Origin: Galaxea fascicularis | Taxonomy: Eukaryota; Cnidaria; Anthozoa; Scleractinia; Euphylliidae | Reading direction: 5' to 3' | Length of the DNA: 64,000 nt | NCBI GenBank assembly: GCA_948470475.1 | Contig: OX419336.1 | Location: 13,892,979 to 13,956,978, forward strand | Shown: positions 1-10,907 of the stretch, piece after piece | Position numbering within the stretch: the stretch's first letter is position 1 | Layout of the letters: every line of letters starts with the position of its first letter | Made by a program: the position numbers and the translations under genes | The notes under the pieces: generated by a model | The model's database searches: none | The model's input: only the letters and a program-made list of their open reading frames with translations | What the model was told of the DNA's origin: nothing

Positions 1-144
1 TATTCACAGGTCTCACATACTGTATGTAACTCATCTGGCAACGGGTGTTGTTTAAACAATTTCCTTTGGGATTCCGTACCAGTAGGTAGGGAACCATGTA
101 AATCTTGTGACTTTAGAAAGAGTACAAAAAGTATATTTAGAAAG

Positions 145-148
145 AAAA
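145..148 (-). terminator. Pol III terminator of tRNA-Thr
   Basis: A TTTT run on the minus strand lies 16 nt past the mature 3' end; a second run of five T lies at 126-130. Both recur in every unit at the same offset. Confidence 0.75.
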
Positions 149-164
149 GGTGCTAGTGGATCCC

Positions 165-238
165 TGGCACCGATGGGATTTGAACCCATGACCTCCTGTT
201 TACGAGACAGGCGCTCTAACCAGCTGAGCTACAGCGCC
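165..238 (-). tRNA. tRNA-Thr(CGT), unit 1
   Basis: Read on the minus strand, the gene folds as a full cloverleaf: a 7-bp acceptor (with G-U pairs), D stem GCTC/GAGC, anticodon stem CCTGT/ACAGG around the loop CTCGTAA, and T stem ATGGG/CCCAT around TTCAAAT, with discriminator A. The anticodon is CGT, reading Thr ACG codons. Internal A and B boxes are intact. CCA is not encoded, as usual for eukaryotes, and there is no intron. A T-run 16 nt downstream is the likely Pol III terminator. Confidence 0.97.
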
Positions 239-750
239 TTGCCTTGTCACTTGCCGAATAGCGTCTTTCATTTCATTTCTTTCTTAAGAACGCCGTTACA
301 AAAGGAATTGCGTAATGTTTCAAAAAATATATATTAAAATACAGAATCTGCGCGAAGACGACAAAATATATGAAGAAATTCGTTTCCTGAAATGCGTTGC
401 TTACTTTTCTGTTGTCAGTGCATTTGCTTGCTTGACTTCATATTTGCAAGGGTTCTTCGGCGCCGCCTATTTCCCTTTCGTAAAGGGTCGTTGCCATTAT
501 CAACGGTCCATGCCATCATTGGTAACCAAGTGTTTAGCATGCAGATGTAATGATGAGCTCTGGATTGAGTCATAATAAGGCCAATTGTACGTTTTTAAAT
601 CATCTCACTGCAAAGGGCGACGTTTGGGCGCTAGTTAAATTGCGTTGATATTTTCGGGCGAGGCTAGGGTGACCTGTTACAGATGTATCAGTTATGAAAG
701 CCAGTTAACTATAGTACATGCTTGAGACTTTTGGTGTCTGTGCCCGATCA

Positions 751-773
751 GCGGGGTAGCGTAGTGGTTAGGG
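751..773 (+). promoter_or_regulatory. Orphan A-box-like (tRNA 5'-half-like) motif
   Basis: The plus strand contains TAGCGTAGTGGTTAGGG, which fits the Pol III A-box consensus TRGCNNAGYNGG and resembles the D-arm half of a tRNA. No B box in the same orientation follows at tRNA spacing, and no cloverleaf forms. It is probably a tRNA or SINE fragment. It recurs in all twelve units. Confidence 0.4.
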
Positions 774-900
774 AAAGATCATAGCAAGCGAAGGATTGGA
801 AATTTGTATTTCTAACGGTGCAAAATCAAAATGTCAAAAGAGCTTCTGCAGTCTTTTCCTCGATCCTCTGCACCGCCTAGCTTGGGAAGTAAGGGCTCGG

Positions 901-912
901 AAAAGTTCAAAA
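901..912 (-). terminator. Pol III terminator of tRNA-Pro
   Basis: Two TTTT runs on the minus strand (909-912 and 901-904) begin 5 nt past the discriminator base. They recur in every unit. Confidence 0.75.
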
Positions 913-916
913 GAAC

Positions 917-988
917 GGGCCTGTCCGGGAGTCGAACCCGGGACCTCTCGCACCCAAAGCGAGAATCATGCCACTAGACCAACAGGCC
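917..988 (-). tRNA. tRNA-Pro(TGG), unit 1
   Basis: Minus-strand cloverleaf of 72 nt: acceptor GGCCTGT/ACAGGCC with discriminator C, anticodon stem CTCGC/GCGAG around TTTGGGT, and T arm CCGGG/CCCGG around TTCGACT. The anticodon is TGG, reading Pro CCA (and by wobble other CCN) codons. The body closely matches animal tRNA-Pro. No intron is present. Confidence 0.97.
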
Positions 989-1898
989 ACTGCTGAGAAA
1001 GCGGACAGAAAACTACCCACTCTCAATTGCTGGTACCAAGAATTTTCATTGTGTTCTTGAAATACCAGTTAAAATAAGCTATGAGCAAACTAATGTTGTT
1101 GGTTGGATAAGGCTAAATTCATTGACCTAAGATTGTAACTCAGTAATGAGAAATGATTTGAGGATTTTGGAATTACACAGTAAGAGAAGGATATTGGAAG
1201 GGAATCTGTTTAATGATGTTTGAATCAAGAAATTTGATATACGTTGTTCTTTTCCAGGTATAAATCATTAAACTTGACATACTTGTAAACAGGAAACCCT
1301 AGGCCGAGCAATCAGGATAACGGTCTAATAAACTTTTGTCAATCCGTAACCCTAAGGTATATATATCAAGACACACTTTTCAATTAGGACCTCTTTCTCT
1401 AAACTGCTGTGAAAGAAACTAAAGTGGCAAGTGCCAGCGTGATTTCAGTAGTGTGGAAGCAATGTGATAAAGAGGACACAATAGTCAGTATCTCTGGGCA
1501 AATTCGAGGTGGAAAGCGAAGACCAAAACGCTATGATATCAATACACGAATTGCGCTTGTTGCTATCGACAATGGAAAAATTGAAAGAGTTTGAGACCCC
1601 AAAAGAAGCTCATTCCATGCCATATCAGCATGCATATGATTTGAGAAGAAAGCGCTTCAGTGGTGATAATTTCAGATTTGACACGAAGACTAGCTGTGGA
1701 TTAAAGGAAGCTAAAATCATCCAATTAGCCGCTCAAACTGAATGGGGGGCAAACGTTTTCTGGTCATTCGTTTTCTCGACAAAAGCTACGCACCCATCTA
1801 TTTTAAGTCCAGTGGCTGCTGTCACCAATTTCACCTAGCTGCTTAATTGAAGATCTGACACCTTTTCCACAGCATTTGCAACCTAGATATTCGTGTAA
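989..1898. other. Unit spacer B, between divergent tRNA-Pro and tRNA-Leu
   Basis: This is 910 bp of AT-rich spacer. Two overlapping open frames (1409-1594 and 1509-1838, plus) stay open in all units, but they match no family I recognise, have no splice or start context, and are no more conserved than the flanking spacer. I see no further RNA gene. Confidence 0.6.
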
Positions 1899-1982
1899 GT
1901 CAGGATGGCCGAGCGGTCTAAGGCGCTGCGTTCAGGTCGCAGTCTACTCATGTAGGCGTGGGTTCGAATCCCACTCCTGACA
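1899..1982 (+). tRNA. tRNA-Leu(CAG), unit 1
   Basis: Plus-strand 84-nt class II tRNA with a long variable arm: acceptor GTCAGGA/TCCTGAC with discriminator A, anticodon stem CTGCG/CGCAG around TTCAGGT, variable arm near 1943-1956, and T arm GTGGG/CCCAC around TTCGAAT. The anticodon is CAG, reading Leu CTG codons. It is near-identical to vertebrate tRNA-Leu(CAG). It has no intron. Confidence 0.97.
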
Positions 1983-2015
1983 GAGTCACATATGATTTCT
2001 TTCAAATGCATTGTT

Positions 2016-2204
2016 CAGATTTCTTTTTCTTTGCTTCATCGATTGAAACGCATCTGACTCTGGCTTACGTTACAAATCCCTCTGTCGTCTTCAATAGAGC
2101 TTTATCAGGAAAGCAAAGCAAATCCGATTCCAATTCAGTAAAGCTCAAGATGTACTTTGGGCTCAAACGAGAGTGTGTAGTTTGTGCCGGGATTCGTCGA
2201 GAAC
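2016..2204. repeat. Intra-unit direct repeat, copy a
   Basis: The block starts CAGATTTCT and is repeated with about 93-95 percent identity at 2273-2460. It is followed by a GAACGAGACCATGGGACGCA motif that also recurs, slightly changed, near 2523. Present in units 1-11. Confidence 0.9.
2024..2028 (+). terminator. Pol III terminator of tRNA-Leu
   Basis: The first run of at least four T after the gene is TTTTT, 42 nt past the mature 3' end, giving a longer trailer than for the other two tRNAs. It recurs in units 1-11. Confidence 0.65.
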
Positions 2205-2272
2205 GAGACCATGGGACGCATAAGAATACCTCACAAATTAATGTGTCTAGGTAAGCTGAAAGCCACTCCTGC

Positions 2273-2460
2273 CAGATTTCTCAGTTTTCTTTGCTTCATC
2301 GATTGAAACGCATCTGACTCTGGCTTACGTTACAAATCCCCCAGTCGTCTTCAATAGAGCTTCAGCAGGAAAACAAAGCAAATCTGATTCCAATTCAGTA
2401 AAGCTCAAGATATACTTTGGGCTCAAACGAGAGTGTGTAGTTTGTGCCGGGATTTGTCAA
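2273..2460. repeat. Intra-unit direct repeat, copy b
   Basis: Second copy of the 2016-2204 block, offset about 257-260 bp. It continues into about 60 bp (2461-2520) that copy a lacks before the shared motif recurs. The decayed terminal unit carries the block only once. Confidence 0.9.
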
Positions 2461-2555
2461 GTCAAAGGTTTCAGTATCGTAGTCAGCAGGTATTTAGACA
2501 GTTGGTAAGTCGGCGAACCACAGAACGAGACTATGGGACGCATAGGTACGCCACC

Positions 2556-2604
2556 TACAGACATTAGACAAACAAAAGACGGAGCGAAACGCACCAATCA
2601 CTGT
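2556..2604. repeat. Short intra-unit direct repeat, copy a
   Basis: A roughly 49-bp block starting TACAGACATTAGAC and ending CACCAATCACTGT. It pairs with 2641-2689 with four or so mismatches and is present in every full unit. Confidence 0.85.
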
Positions 2605-2640
2605 TTACAACAGACCGACTAATTTGACTAACAATACACG

Positions 2641-2689
2641 TACAGACATTAGACTAACAAAAGACGGATCGAAATGCACCAATCACTGT
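2641..2689. repeat. Short intra-unit direct repeat, copy b
   Basis: Second copy of the 2556-2604 block, 85 bp downstream, with the same start and end motifs. Confidence 0.85.
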
Positions 2690-2795
2690 GCACAGTCTTC
2701 ACAGCCAATCATGGACAACTAGGCTTAACTGACAGTCCACCAATAACATCAACGACCAGACTATTTATATCACCTACTGACGTTACACAAATCAC

Positions 2796-2842
2796 TTGAT
2801 TGTGATGATGACTTCCGCTCAGGTTGTCGAAACGTCAGTCAA
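2796..2842 (+). ncRNA. Hammerhead-like degenerate motif
   Basis: The segment contains TGATGA (2803-2808), a possible 3-bp stem GAC/GTC (2810-2812 with 2826-2828) and GAAACGTC (2829-2836). TTGATT (2796-2801) could pair with AGTCAA (2837-2842) as stem I. This resembles a minimal type I hammerhead, as found in Penelope-like elements. However, the first core base is G instead of C and stem II needs an extra U, so catalysis is unlikely in this form. Recurs in units 1-11. Confidence 0.25.
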
Positions 2843-3139
2843 TGTCACCTTAAACAGCCCTTCTCAGGACTACACTCACCCGGACGATCGTACTCACTTA
2901 GTTATGATATGACCATTTATGATTTTAAAACATCTAGGTAGTTTGTTGTGTCAGCGCAACAAAGGCTTCTTGCACTATTCACAGGTCTCACATACTGTAT
3001 GTAACTCATCTGGCAACGGGTGTTGTTTAAACATTTTCCTTTGGGATTCCGTACCAGTAGGTAGGGAACCATGTAAATCTTGTGACTTTAGAAAGAGTAC
3101 AAAAAGTATATTTAGAAAGAAAAGGTGCTAGTGGATCCC

Positions 3140-3213
3140 TGGCACCGATGGGATTTGAACCCATGACCTCCTGTTTACGAGACAGGCGCTCTAACCAGCT
3201 GAGCTACAGCGCC
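3140..3213 (-). tRNA. tRNA-Thr(CGT), unit 2
   Basis: Identical to the unit 1 gene, including anticodon and terminator. Confidence 0.97.
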
Positions 3214-3891
3214 TTGCCTTGTCACTTGCCGAATAGCGTCTTTCATTTCATTTCTTTCTTAAGAACGCCGTTACAAAAGGAATTGCGTAATGTTTCAAAA
3301 AATATATATTAAAATACAGAATCTGCGCGAAGACGACAAAATATATGAAGAAATTCGTTTCCTGAAATGCGTTGCTTACTTTTCTGTTGTCAGTGCATTT
3401 GCTTGCTTGACTTCATATTTGCAAGGGTTCTTCGGCGCCGCCTATTTCCCTTTCGTAAAGGGCCGTTGCCATTATCAACGGTCCATGCCATCATTGGTAA
3501 CCAAGTGTTTAGCATGCAGATGTAATGATGAGCTCTGGATTGAGTCATAATAAGGCCAATTGTACGTTTTTAAATCATCTCACTGCAAAGGGCGACGTTT
3601 GGGCGCTAGTTAAATTGCGTTGATATTTTCGGGCGAGGCTAGGGTGACCTGTTACAGATGTATCAGTTATGAAAGCCAGTTAACTATAGTACATGCTTGA
3701 GACTTTTGGTGTCTGTGCCCGATCAGCGGGGTAGCGTAGTGGTTAGGGAAAGATCATAGCAAGCGAAGGATTGGAAATTTGTATTTCTAACGGTGCAAAA
3801 TCAAAATGTCAAAAGAGCTTCTGCAGTCTTTTCCTCGATCCTCTGCACCGCCTAGTTTGGGAAGTAAGGGCTCGGAAAAGTTCAAAAGAAC

Positions 3892-3963
3892 GGGCCTGTC
3901 CGGGAGTCGAACCCGGGACCTCTCGCACCCAAAGCGAGAATCATGCCACTAGACCAACAGGCC
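3892..3963 (-). tRNA. tRNA-Pro(TGG), unit 2
   Basis: Identical to the unit 1 gene. Confidence 0.97.
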
Positions 3964-4873
3964 ACTGCTGAGAAAGCGGACAGAAAACTACCCACTCTCA
4001 ATTGCTGGTACCAAGAATTTTCATTGTGTTCTTGAAATACCAGTTAAAATAAGCTATGAGCAAACTAATGTTGTTGGTTGGATAAGGCTAAATTCATTGA
4101 CCTAAGATTGTAACTCAGTAATGAGAAATGATTTGAGGATTTTGGAATTACACAGTAAGAGAAGGATATTGGAAGGGAATCTGTTTAATGATGTTTGAAT
4201 CAAGAAATTTGATATACGTTGTTCTTTTCCAGGTATAAATCATTAAACTTGACATACTTGTAAACAGGAAACCCTAGGCCGAGCAATCAGGATAACGGTC
4301 TAATAAACTTTTGTCAATCCGTAACCCTAAGGTATATATATCAAGACACACTTTTCAATTAGGACCTCTTTCTCTAAACTGCTGTGAAAGAAACTAAAGT
4401 GGCAAGTGCCAGCGTGATTTCAGTAGTGTGGAAGCAATGTGATAAAGAGGACACAATAGTCAGTATCTCTGGGCAAATTCGAGGTGGAAAGCGAAGACCA
4501 AAACGCTATGATATCAATACACGAATTGCGCTTGTTGCTATCGACAATGGAAAAATTGAAAGAGTTTGAGACCCCAAAAGAAGCTCATTCCATGCCATAT
4601 CAGCATGCATATGATTTGAGAAGAAAGCGCTTCAGTGGTGATAATTTCAGATTTGACACGAAGACTAGCTGTGGATTAAAGGAAGCTAAAATCATCCAAT
4701 TAGCCGCTCAAACTGAATGGGGGGCAAACGTTTTCTGGTCATTCGTTTTCTCGACAAAAGCTACGCACCCATCTATTTTAAGTCCAGTGGCTGCTGTCAC
4801 CAATTTCACCTAACTGCTTAATTGAAGATCTGACACCTTTTCCACAGCATTTGCAACCTAGATATTCGTGTAA

Positions 4874-4957
4874 GTCAGGATGGCCGAGCGGTCTAAGGCG
4901 CTGCGTTCAGGTCGCAGTCTACTCATGTAGGCGTGGGTTCGAATCCCACTCCTGACA
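4874..4957 (+). tRNA. tRNA-Leu(CAG), unit 2
   Basis: Identical to the unit 1 gene. Confidence 0.97.
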
Positions 4958-6114
4958 GAGTCACATATGATTTCTTTCAAATGCATTGTTCAGATTTCTT
5001 TTTCTTTGCTTCATCGATTGAAACGCATCTGACTCTGGCTTACGTTACAAATCCCTCTGTCGTCTTCAATAGAGCTTTATCAGGAAAGCAAAGCAAATCC
5101 GATTCCAATTCAGTAAAGCTCAAGATGTACTTTGGGCTCAAACGAGAGTGTGTAGTTTGTGCCGGGATTCGTCGAGAACGAGACCATGGGACGCATAAGA
5201 ATACCTCACAAATTAATGTGTCTAGGTAAGCTGAAAGCCACTCCTGCCAGATTTCTCAGTTTTCTTTGCTTCATCGATTGAAACGCATCTGACTCTGGCT
5301 TACGTTACAAATCCCCCAGTCGTCTTCAATAGAGCTTCAGCAGGAAAACAAAGCAAATCTGATTCCAATTCAGTAAAGCTCAAGATATACTTTGGGCTCA
5401 AATGAGAGTGTGTAGTTTGTGCCGGGATTTGTCAAGTCAAAGGTTTCAGTATCGTAGTCAGCAGGTATTTAGACAGTTGGTAAGTCGGCGAACCACAGAA
5501 CGAGACTATGGGACGCATAGGTACGCCACCTACAGACATTAGACAAACAAAAGACGGAGCGAAACGCACCAATCACTGTTTACAACAGACCGACTAATTT
5601 GACTAACAATACACGTACAGACATTAGACTAACAAAAGACGGATCGAAATGCACCAATCACTGTGCACAGTCTTCACAGCCAATCATGGACAACTAGGCT
5701 TAACTGACAGTCCACCAATAACATCAACGACCAGACTATTTATATCACCTACTGACGTTACACAAATCACTTGATTGTGATGATGACTTCCGCTCAGGTT
5801 GTCGAAACGTCAGTCAATGTCACCTTAAACAGCCCTTCTCAGGACTACACTCACCCGGACGATCGTACTCACTTAGTTATGATATGACCATTTATGATTT
5901 TAAAACATCTAGGTAGTTTGTTGTGTCAGCGCAACAAAGGCTTCTTGCACTATTCACAGGTCTCACATACTGTATGTAACTCATCTGGCAACGGGTGTTG
6001 TTTAAACAATTTCCTTTGGGATTCCGTACCAGTAGGTAGGGAACCATGTAAATCTTGTGACTTTAGAAAGAGTACAAAAAGTATATTTAGAAAGAAAAGG
6101 TGCTAGTGGATCCC

Positions 6115-6188
6115 TGGCACCGATGGGATTTGAACCCATGACCTCCTGTTTACGAGACAGGCGCTCTAACCAGCTGAGCTACAGCGCC
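6115..6188 (-). tRNA. tRNA-Thr(CGT), unit 3
   Basis: Identical to the unit 1 gene. The A-to-T change at 6237 lies 49 nt upstream of it. Confidence 0.97.
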
Positions 6189-6866
6189 TTGCCTTGTCAC
6201 TTGCCGAATAGCGTCTTTCATTTCATTTCTTTCTTATGAACGCCGTTACAAAAGGAATTGCGTAATGTTTCAAAAAATATATATTAAAATACAGAATCTG
6301 CGCGAAGACGACAAAATATATGAAGAAATTCGTTTCCTGAAATGCGTTGCTTACTTTTCTGTTGTCAGTGCATTTGCTTGCTTGACTTCATATTTGCAAG
6401 GGTTCTTCGGCGCCGCCTATTTCCCTTTCGTAAAGGGTCGTTGCCATTATCAACGGTCCATGCCATCATTGGTAACCAAGTGTTTAGCATGCAGATGTAA
6501 TGATGAGCTCTGGATTGAGTCATAATAAGGCCAATTGTACGTTTTTAAATCATCTCACTGCAAAGGGCGACGTTTGGGCGCTAGTTAAATTGCGTTGATA
6601 TTTTCGGGCGAGGCTAGGGTGACCTGTTACAGATGTATCAGTTATGAAAGCCAGTTAACTATAGTACATGCTTGAGACTTTTGGTGTCTGTGCCCGATCA
6701 GCGGGGTAGCGTAGTGGTTAGGGAAAGATCATAGCAAGCGAAGGATTGGAAATTTGTATTTCTAACGGTGCAAAATCAAAATGTCAAAAGAGCTTCTGCA
6801 GTCTTTTCCTCGATCCTCTGCACCGCCTAGCTTGGGAAGTAAGGGCTCGGAAAAGTTCAAAAGAAC

Positions 6867-6938
6867 GGGCCTGTCCGGGAGTCGAACCCGGGACCTCTCG
6901 CACCCAAAGCGAGAATCATGCCACTAGACCAACAGGCC
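6867..6938 (-). tRNA. tRNA-Pro(TGG), unit 3
   Basis: Identical to the unit 1 gene. Confidence 0.97.
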
Positions 6939-7848
6939 ACTGCTGAGAAAGCGGACAGAAAACTACCCACTCTCAATTGCTGGTACCAAGAATTTTCATT
7001 GTGTTCTTGAAATACCAGTTAAAATAAGCTATGAGCAAACTAATGTTGTTGGTTGGATAAGGCTAAATTCATTGACCTAAGATTGTAACTCAGTAATGAG
7101 AAATGATTTGAGGATTTTGGAATTACACAGTAAGAGAAGGATATTGGAAGGGAATCTGTTTAATGATGTTTGAATCAAGAAATTTGATATACGTTGTTCT
7201 TTTCCAGGTATAAATCATTAAACTTGACATACTTGTAAACAGGAAACCCTAGGCCGAGCAATCAGGATAACGGTCTAATAAACTTTTGTCAATCCGTAAC
7301 CCTAAGGTATATATATCAAGACACACTTTTCAATTAGGACCTCTTTCTCTAAACTGCTGTGAAAGAAACTAAAGTGGCAAGTGCCAGCGTGATTTCAGTA
7401 GTGTGGAAGCAATGTGATAAAGAGGACACAATAGTCAGTATCTCTGGGCAAATTCGAGGTGGAAAGCGAAGACCAAAACGCTATGATATCAATACACGAA
7501 TTGCGCTTGTTGCTATCGACAATGGAAAAATTGAAAGAGTTTGAGACCCCAAAAGAAGCTCATTCCATGCCATATCAGCATGCATATGATTTGAGAAGAA
7601 AGCGCTTCAGTGGTGATAATTTCAGATTTGACACGAAGACTAGCTGTGGATTAAAGGAAGCTAAAATCATCCAATTAGCCGCTCAAACTGAATGGGGGGC
7701 AAACGTTTTCTGGTCATTCGTTTTCTCGACAAAAGCTACGCACCCATCTATTTTAAGTCCAGTGGCTGCTGTCACCAATTTCACCTAACTGCTTAATTGA
7801 AGATCTGACACCTTTTCCACAGCATTTGCAACCTAGATATTCGTGTAA

Positions 7849-7932
7849 GTCAGGATGGCCGAGCGGTCTAAGGCGCTGCGTTCAGGTCGCAGTCTACTCA
7901 TGTAGGCGTGGGTTCGAATCCCACTCCTGACA
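7849..7932 (+). tRNA. tRNA-Leu(CAG), unit 3
   Basis: Identical to the unit 1 gene. Confidence 0.97.
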
Positions 7933-9089
7933 GAGTCACATATGATTTCTTTCAAATGCATTGTTCAGATTTCTTTTTCTTTGCTTCATCGATTGAAACG
8001 CATCTGACTCTGGCTTACGTTACAAATCCCTCTGTCGTCTTCAATAGAGCTTTATCAGGAAAGCAAAGCAAATCCGATTCCAATTCAGTAAAGCTCAAGA
8101 TGTACTTTGGGCTCAAACGAGAGTGTGTAGTTTGTGCCGGGATTCGTCGAGAACGAGACCATGGGACGCATAAGAATACCTCACAAATTAATGTGTCTAG
8201 GTAAGCTGAAAGCCACTCCTGCCAGATTTCTCAGTTTTCTTTGCTTCATCGATTGAAACGCATCTGACTCTGGCTTACGTTACAAATCCCCCAGTCGTCT
8301 TCAATAGAGCTTCAGCAGGAAAACAAAGCAAATCTGATTCCAATTCAGTAAAGCTCAAGATATACTTTGGGCTCAAACGAGAGTGTGTAGTTTGTGCCGG
8401 GATTTGTCAAGTCAAAGGTTTCAGTATCGTAGTCAGCAGGTATTTAGACAGTTGGTAAGTCGGCGAACCACAGAACGAGACTATGGGACGCATAGGTACG
8501 CCACCTACAGACATTAGACAAACAAAAGACGGATCGAAACGCACCAATCACTGTTTACAACAGACCGACTAATTTGACTAACAATACACGTACAGACATT
8601 AGACTAACAAAAGACGGATCGAAATGCACCAATCACTGTGCACAGTCTTCACAGCCAATCATGGACAACTAGGCTTAACTGACAGTCCACCAATAACATC
8701 AACGACCAGACTATTTATATCACCTACTGACGTTACACAAATCACTTGATTGTGATGATGACTTCCGCTCAGGTTGTCGAAACGTCAGTCAATGTCACCT
8801 TAAACAGCCCTTCTCAGGACTACACTCACCCGGACGATCGTACTCACTTAGTTATGATATGACCATTTATGATTTTAAAACATCTAGGTAGTTTGTTGTG
8901 TCAGCGCAACAAAGGCTTCTTGCACTATTCACAGGTCTCACATACTGTATGTAACTCATCTGGCAACGGGTGTTGTTTAAACATTTTCCTTTGGGATTCC
9001 GTACCAGTAGGTAGGGAACCATGTAAATCTTGTGACTTTAGAAAGAGTACAAAAAGTATATTTAGAAAGAAAAGGTGCTAGTGGATCCC

Positions 9090-9163
9090 TGGCACCGATG
9101 GGATTTGAACCCATGACCTCCTGTTTACGAGACAGGCGCTCTAACCAGCTGAGCTACAGCGCC
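9090..9163 (-). tRNA. tRNA-Thr(CGT), unit 4
   Basis: Identical to the unit 1 gene. Confidence 0.97.
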
Positions 9164-9841
9164 TTGCCTTGTCACTTGCCGAATAGCGTCTTTCATTTCA
9201 TTTCTTTCTTAAGAACGCCGTTACAAAAGGAATTGCGTAATGTTTCAAAAAATATATATTAAAATACAGAATCTGCGCGAAGACGACAAAATATATGAAG
9301 AAATTCGTTTCCTGAAATGCGTTGCTTACTTTTCTGTTGTCAGTGCATTTGCTTGCTTGACTTCATATTTGCAAGGGTTCTTCGGCGCCGCCTATTTCCC
9401 TTTCGTAAAGGGTCGTTGCCATTATCAACGGTCCATGCCATCATTGGTAACCAAGTGTTTAGCATGCAGATGTAATGATGAGCTCTGGATTGAGTCATAA
9501 TAAGGCCAATTGTACGTTTTTAAATCATCTCACTGCAAAGGGCGACGTTTGGGCGCTAGTTAAATTGCGTTGATATTTTCGGGCGAGGCTAGGGTGACCT
9601 GTTACAGATGTATCAGTTATGAAAGCCAGTTAACTATAGTACATGCTTGAGACTTTTGGTGTCTGTGCCCGATCAGCGGGGTAGCGTAGTGGTTAGGGAA
9701 AGATCATAGCAAGCGAAGGATTGGAAATTTGTATTTCTAACGGTGCAAAATCAAAATGTCAAAAGAGCTTCTGCAGTCTTTTCCTCGATCCTCTGCACCG
9801 CCTAGCTTGGGAAGTAAGGGCTCGGAAAAGTTCAAAAGAAC

Positions 9842-9913
9842 GGGCCTGTCCGGGAGTCGAACCCGGGACCTCTCGCACCCAAAGCGAGAATCATGCCACT
9901 AGACCAACAGGCC
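9842..9913 (-). tRNA. tRNA-Pro(TGG), unit 4
   Basis: Identical to the unit 1 gene. Confidence 0.97.
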
Positions 9914-10823
9914 ACTGCTGAGAAAGCGGACAGAAAACTACCCACTCTCAATTGCTGGTACCAAGAATTTTCATTGTGTTCTTGAAATACCAGTTAAAAT
10001 AAGCTATGAGCAAACTAATGTTGTTGGTTGGATAAGGCTAAATTCATTGACCTAAGATTGTAACTCAGTAATGAGAAATGATTTGAGGATTTTGGAATTA
10101 CACAGTAAGAGAAGGATATTGGAAGGGAATCTGTTTAATGATGTTTGAATCAAGAAATTTGATATACGTTGTTCTTTTCCAGGTATAAATCATTAAACTT
10201 GACATACTTGTAAACAGGAAACCCTAGGCCGAGCAATCAGGATAACGGTCTAATAAACTTTTGTCAATCCGTAACCCTAAGGTATATATATCAAGACACA
10301 CTTTTCAATTAGGACCTCTTTCTCTAAACTGCTGTGAAAGAAACTAAAGTGGCAAGTGCCAGCGTGATTTCAGTAGTGTGGAAGCAATGTGATAAAGAGG
10401 ACACAATAGTCAGTATCTCTGGGCAAATTCGAGGTGGAAAGCGAAGACCAAAACGCTATGATATCAATACACGAATTGCGCTTGTTGCTATCGACAATGG
10501 AAAAATTGAAAGAGTTTGAGACCCCAAAAGAAGCTCATTCCATGCCATATCAGCATGCATATGATTTGAGAAGAAAGCGCTTCAGTGGTGATAATTTCAG
10601 ATTTGACACGAAGACTAGCTGTGGATTAAAGGAAGCTAAAATCATCCAATTAGCCGCTCAAACTGAATGGGGGGCAAACGTTTTCTGGTCATTCGTTTTC
10701 TCGACAAAAGCTACGCACCCATCTATTTTAAGTCCAGTGGCTGCTGTCACCAATTTCACCTAACTGCTTAATTGAAGATCTGACACCTTTTCCACAGCAT
10801 TTGCAACCTAGATATTCGTGTAA

Positions 10824-10907
10824 GTCAGGATGGCCGAGCGGTCTAAGGCGCTGCGTTCAGGTCGCAGTCTACTCATGTAGGCGTGGGTTCGAATCCCACT
10901 CCTGACA
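10824..10907 (+). tRNA. tRNA-Leu(CAG), unit 4
   Basis: Identical to the unit 1 gene. Confidence 0.97.

Larger units (their letters stand above)
239..916. other. Unit spacer A, between tRNA-Thr and tRNA-Pro
   Basis: This spacer is 678 bp. Short open frames cross it (for example 315-575 plus) but none resembles a known protein. It carries an AT-rich run near 326-336 and the orphan A-box-like motif near 751-773. The same spacer recurs in all units. Confidence 0.7.
1..2975. repeat. Array unit 1
   Basis: Reference unit for the relative positions used here. At seven diagnostic sites (unit positions 59, 76, 84, 488, 1838, 2348, 2584) it reads A,G,A,T,G,T,G. It begins at the window edge, so its true left neighbour is unseen. 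Confidence 0.97.
2976..5950. repeat. Array unit 2
   Basis: Diagnostic sites read T,G,A,C,A,T,G. Private changes include C-to-T at 3856 and a CG-to-TG change near 5402. Confidence 0.97.
5951..8925. repeat. Array unit 3
   Basis: Diagnostic sites read A,G,A,T,A,T,T. A private A-to-T change lies at 6237. Confidence 0.97.

Noticed and set aside
107..337. Open frame of 76 codons, repeated in every unit, containing GFEPMTSCLRDRRSNQLSYSA
   Set aside because: This is the antisense translation of the tRNA-Thr gene. The peptide string is a familiar false protein in databases.
796..996. Open frame of 66 codons, repeated in every unit, containing CPGVEPGTSRTQSENHATRPTG
   Set aside because: Antisense translation of the tRNA-Pro gene, not a protein gene.
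1321..1370. AACCCTAA-like words in the unit spacer
   Set aside because: Isolated words, not tandem, so no evidence for telomeric repeat.
1409..1838. Two overlapping frames (61 and 109 codons) conserved in all units
   Set aside because: Conservation simply follows that of the whole repeat. No domain recognised, and unit 12 shows amino-acid changes without sign of constraint.
1958..2254. Open frame of 98 codons at the 3' end of tRNA-Leu in each unit
   Set aside because: It starts inside the tRNA T arm and runs through the duplicated spacer block. No family similarity.
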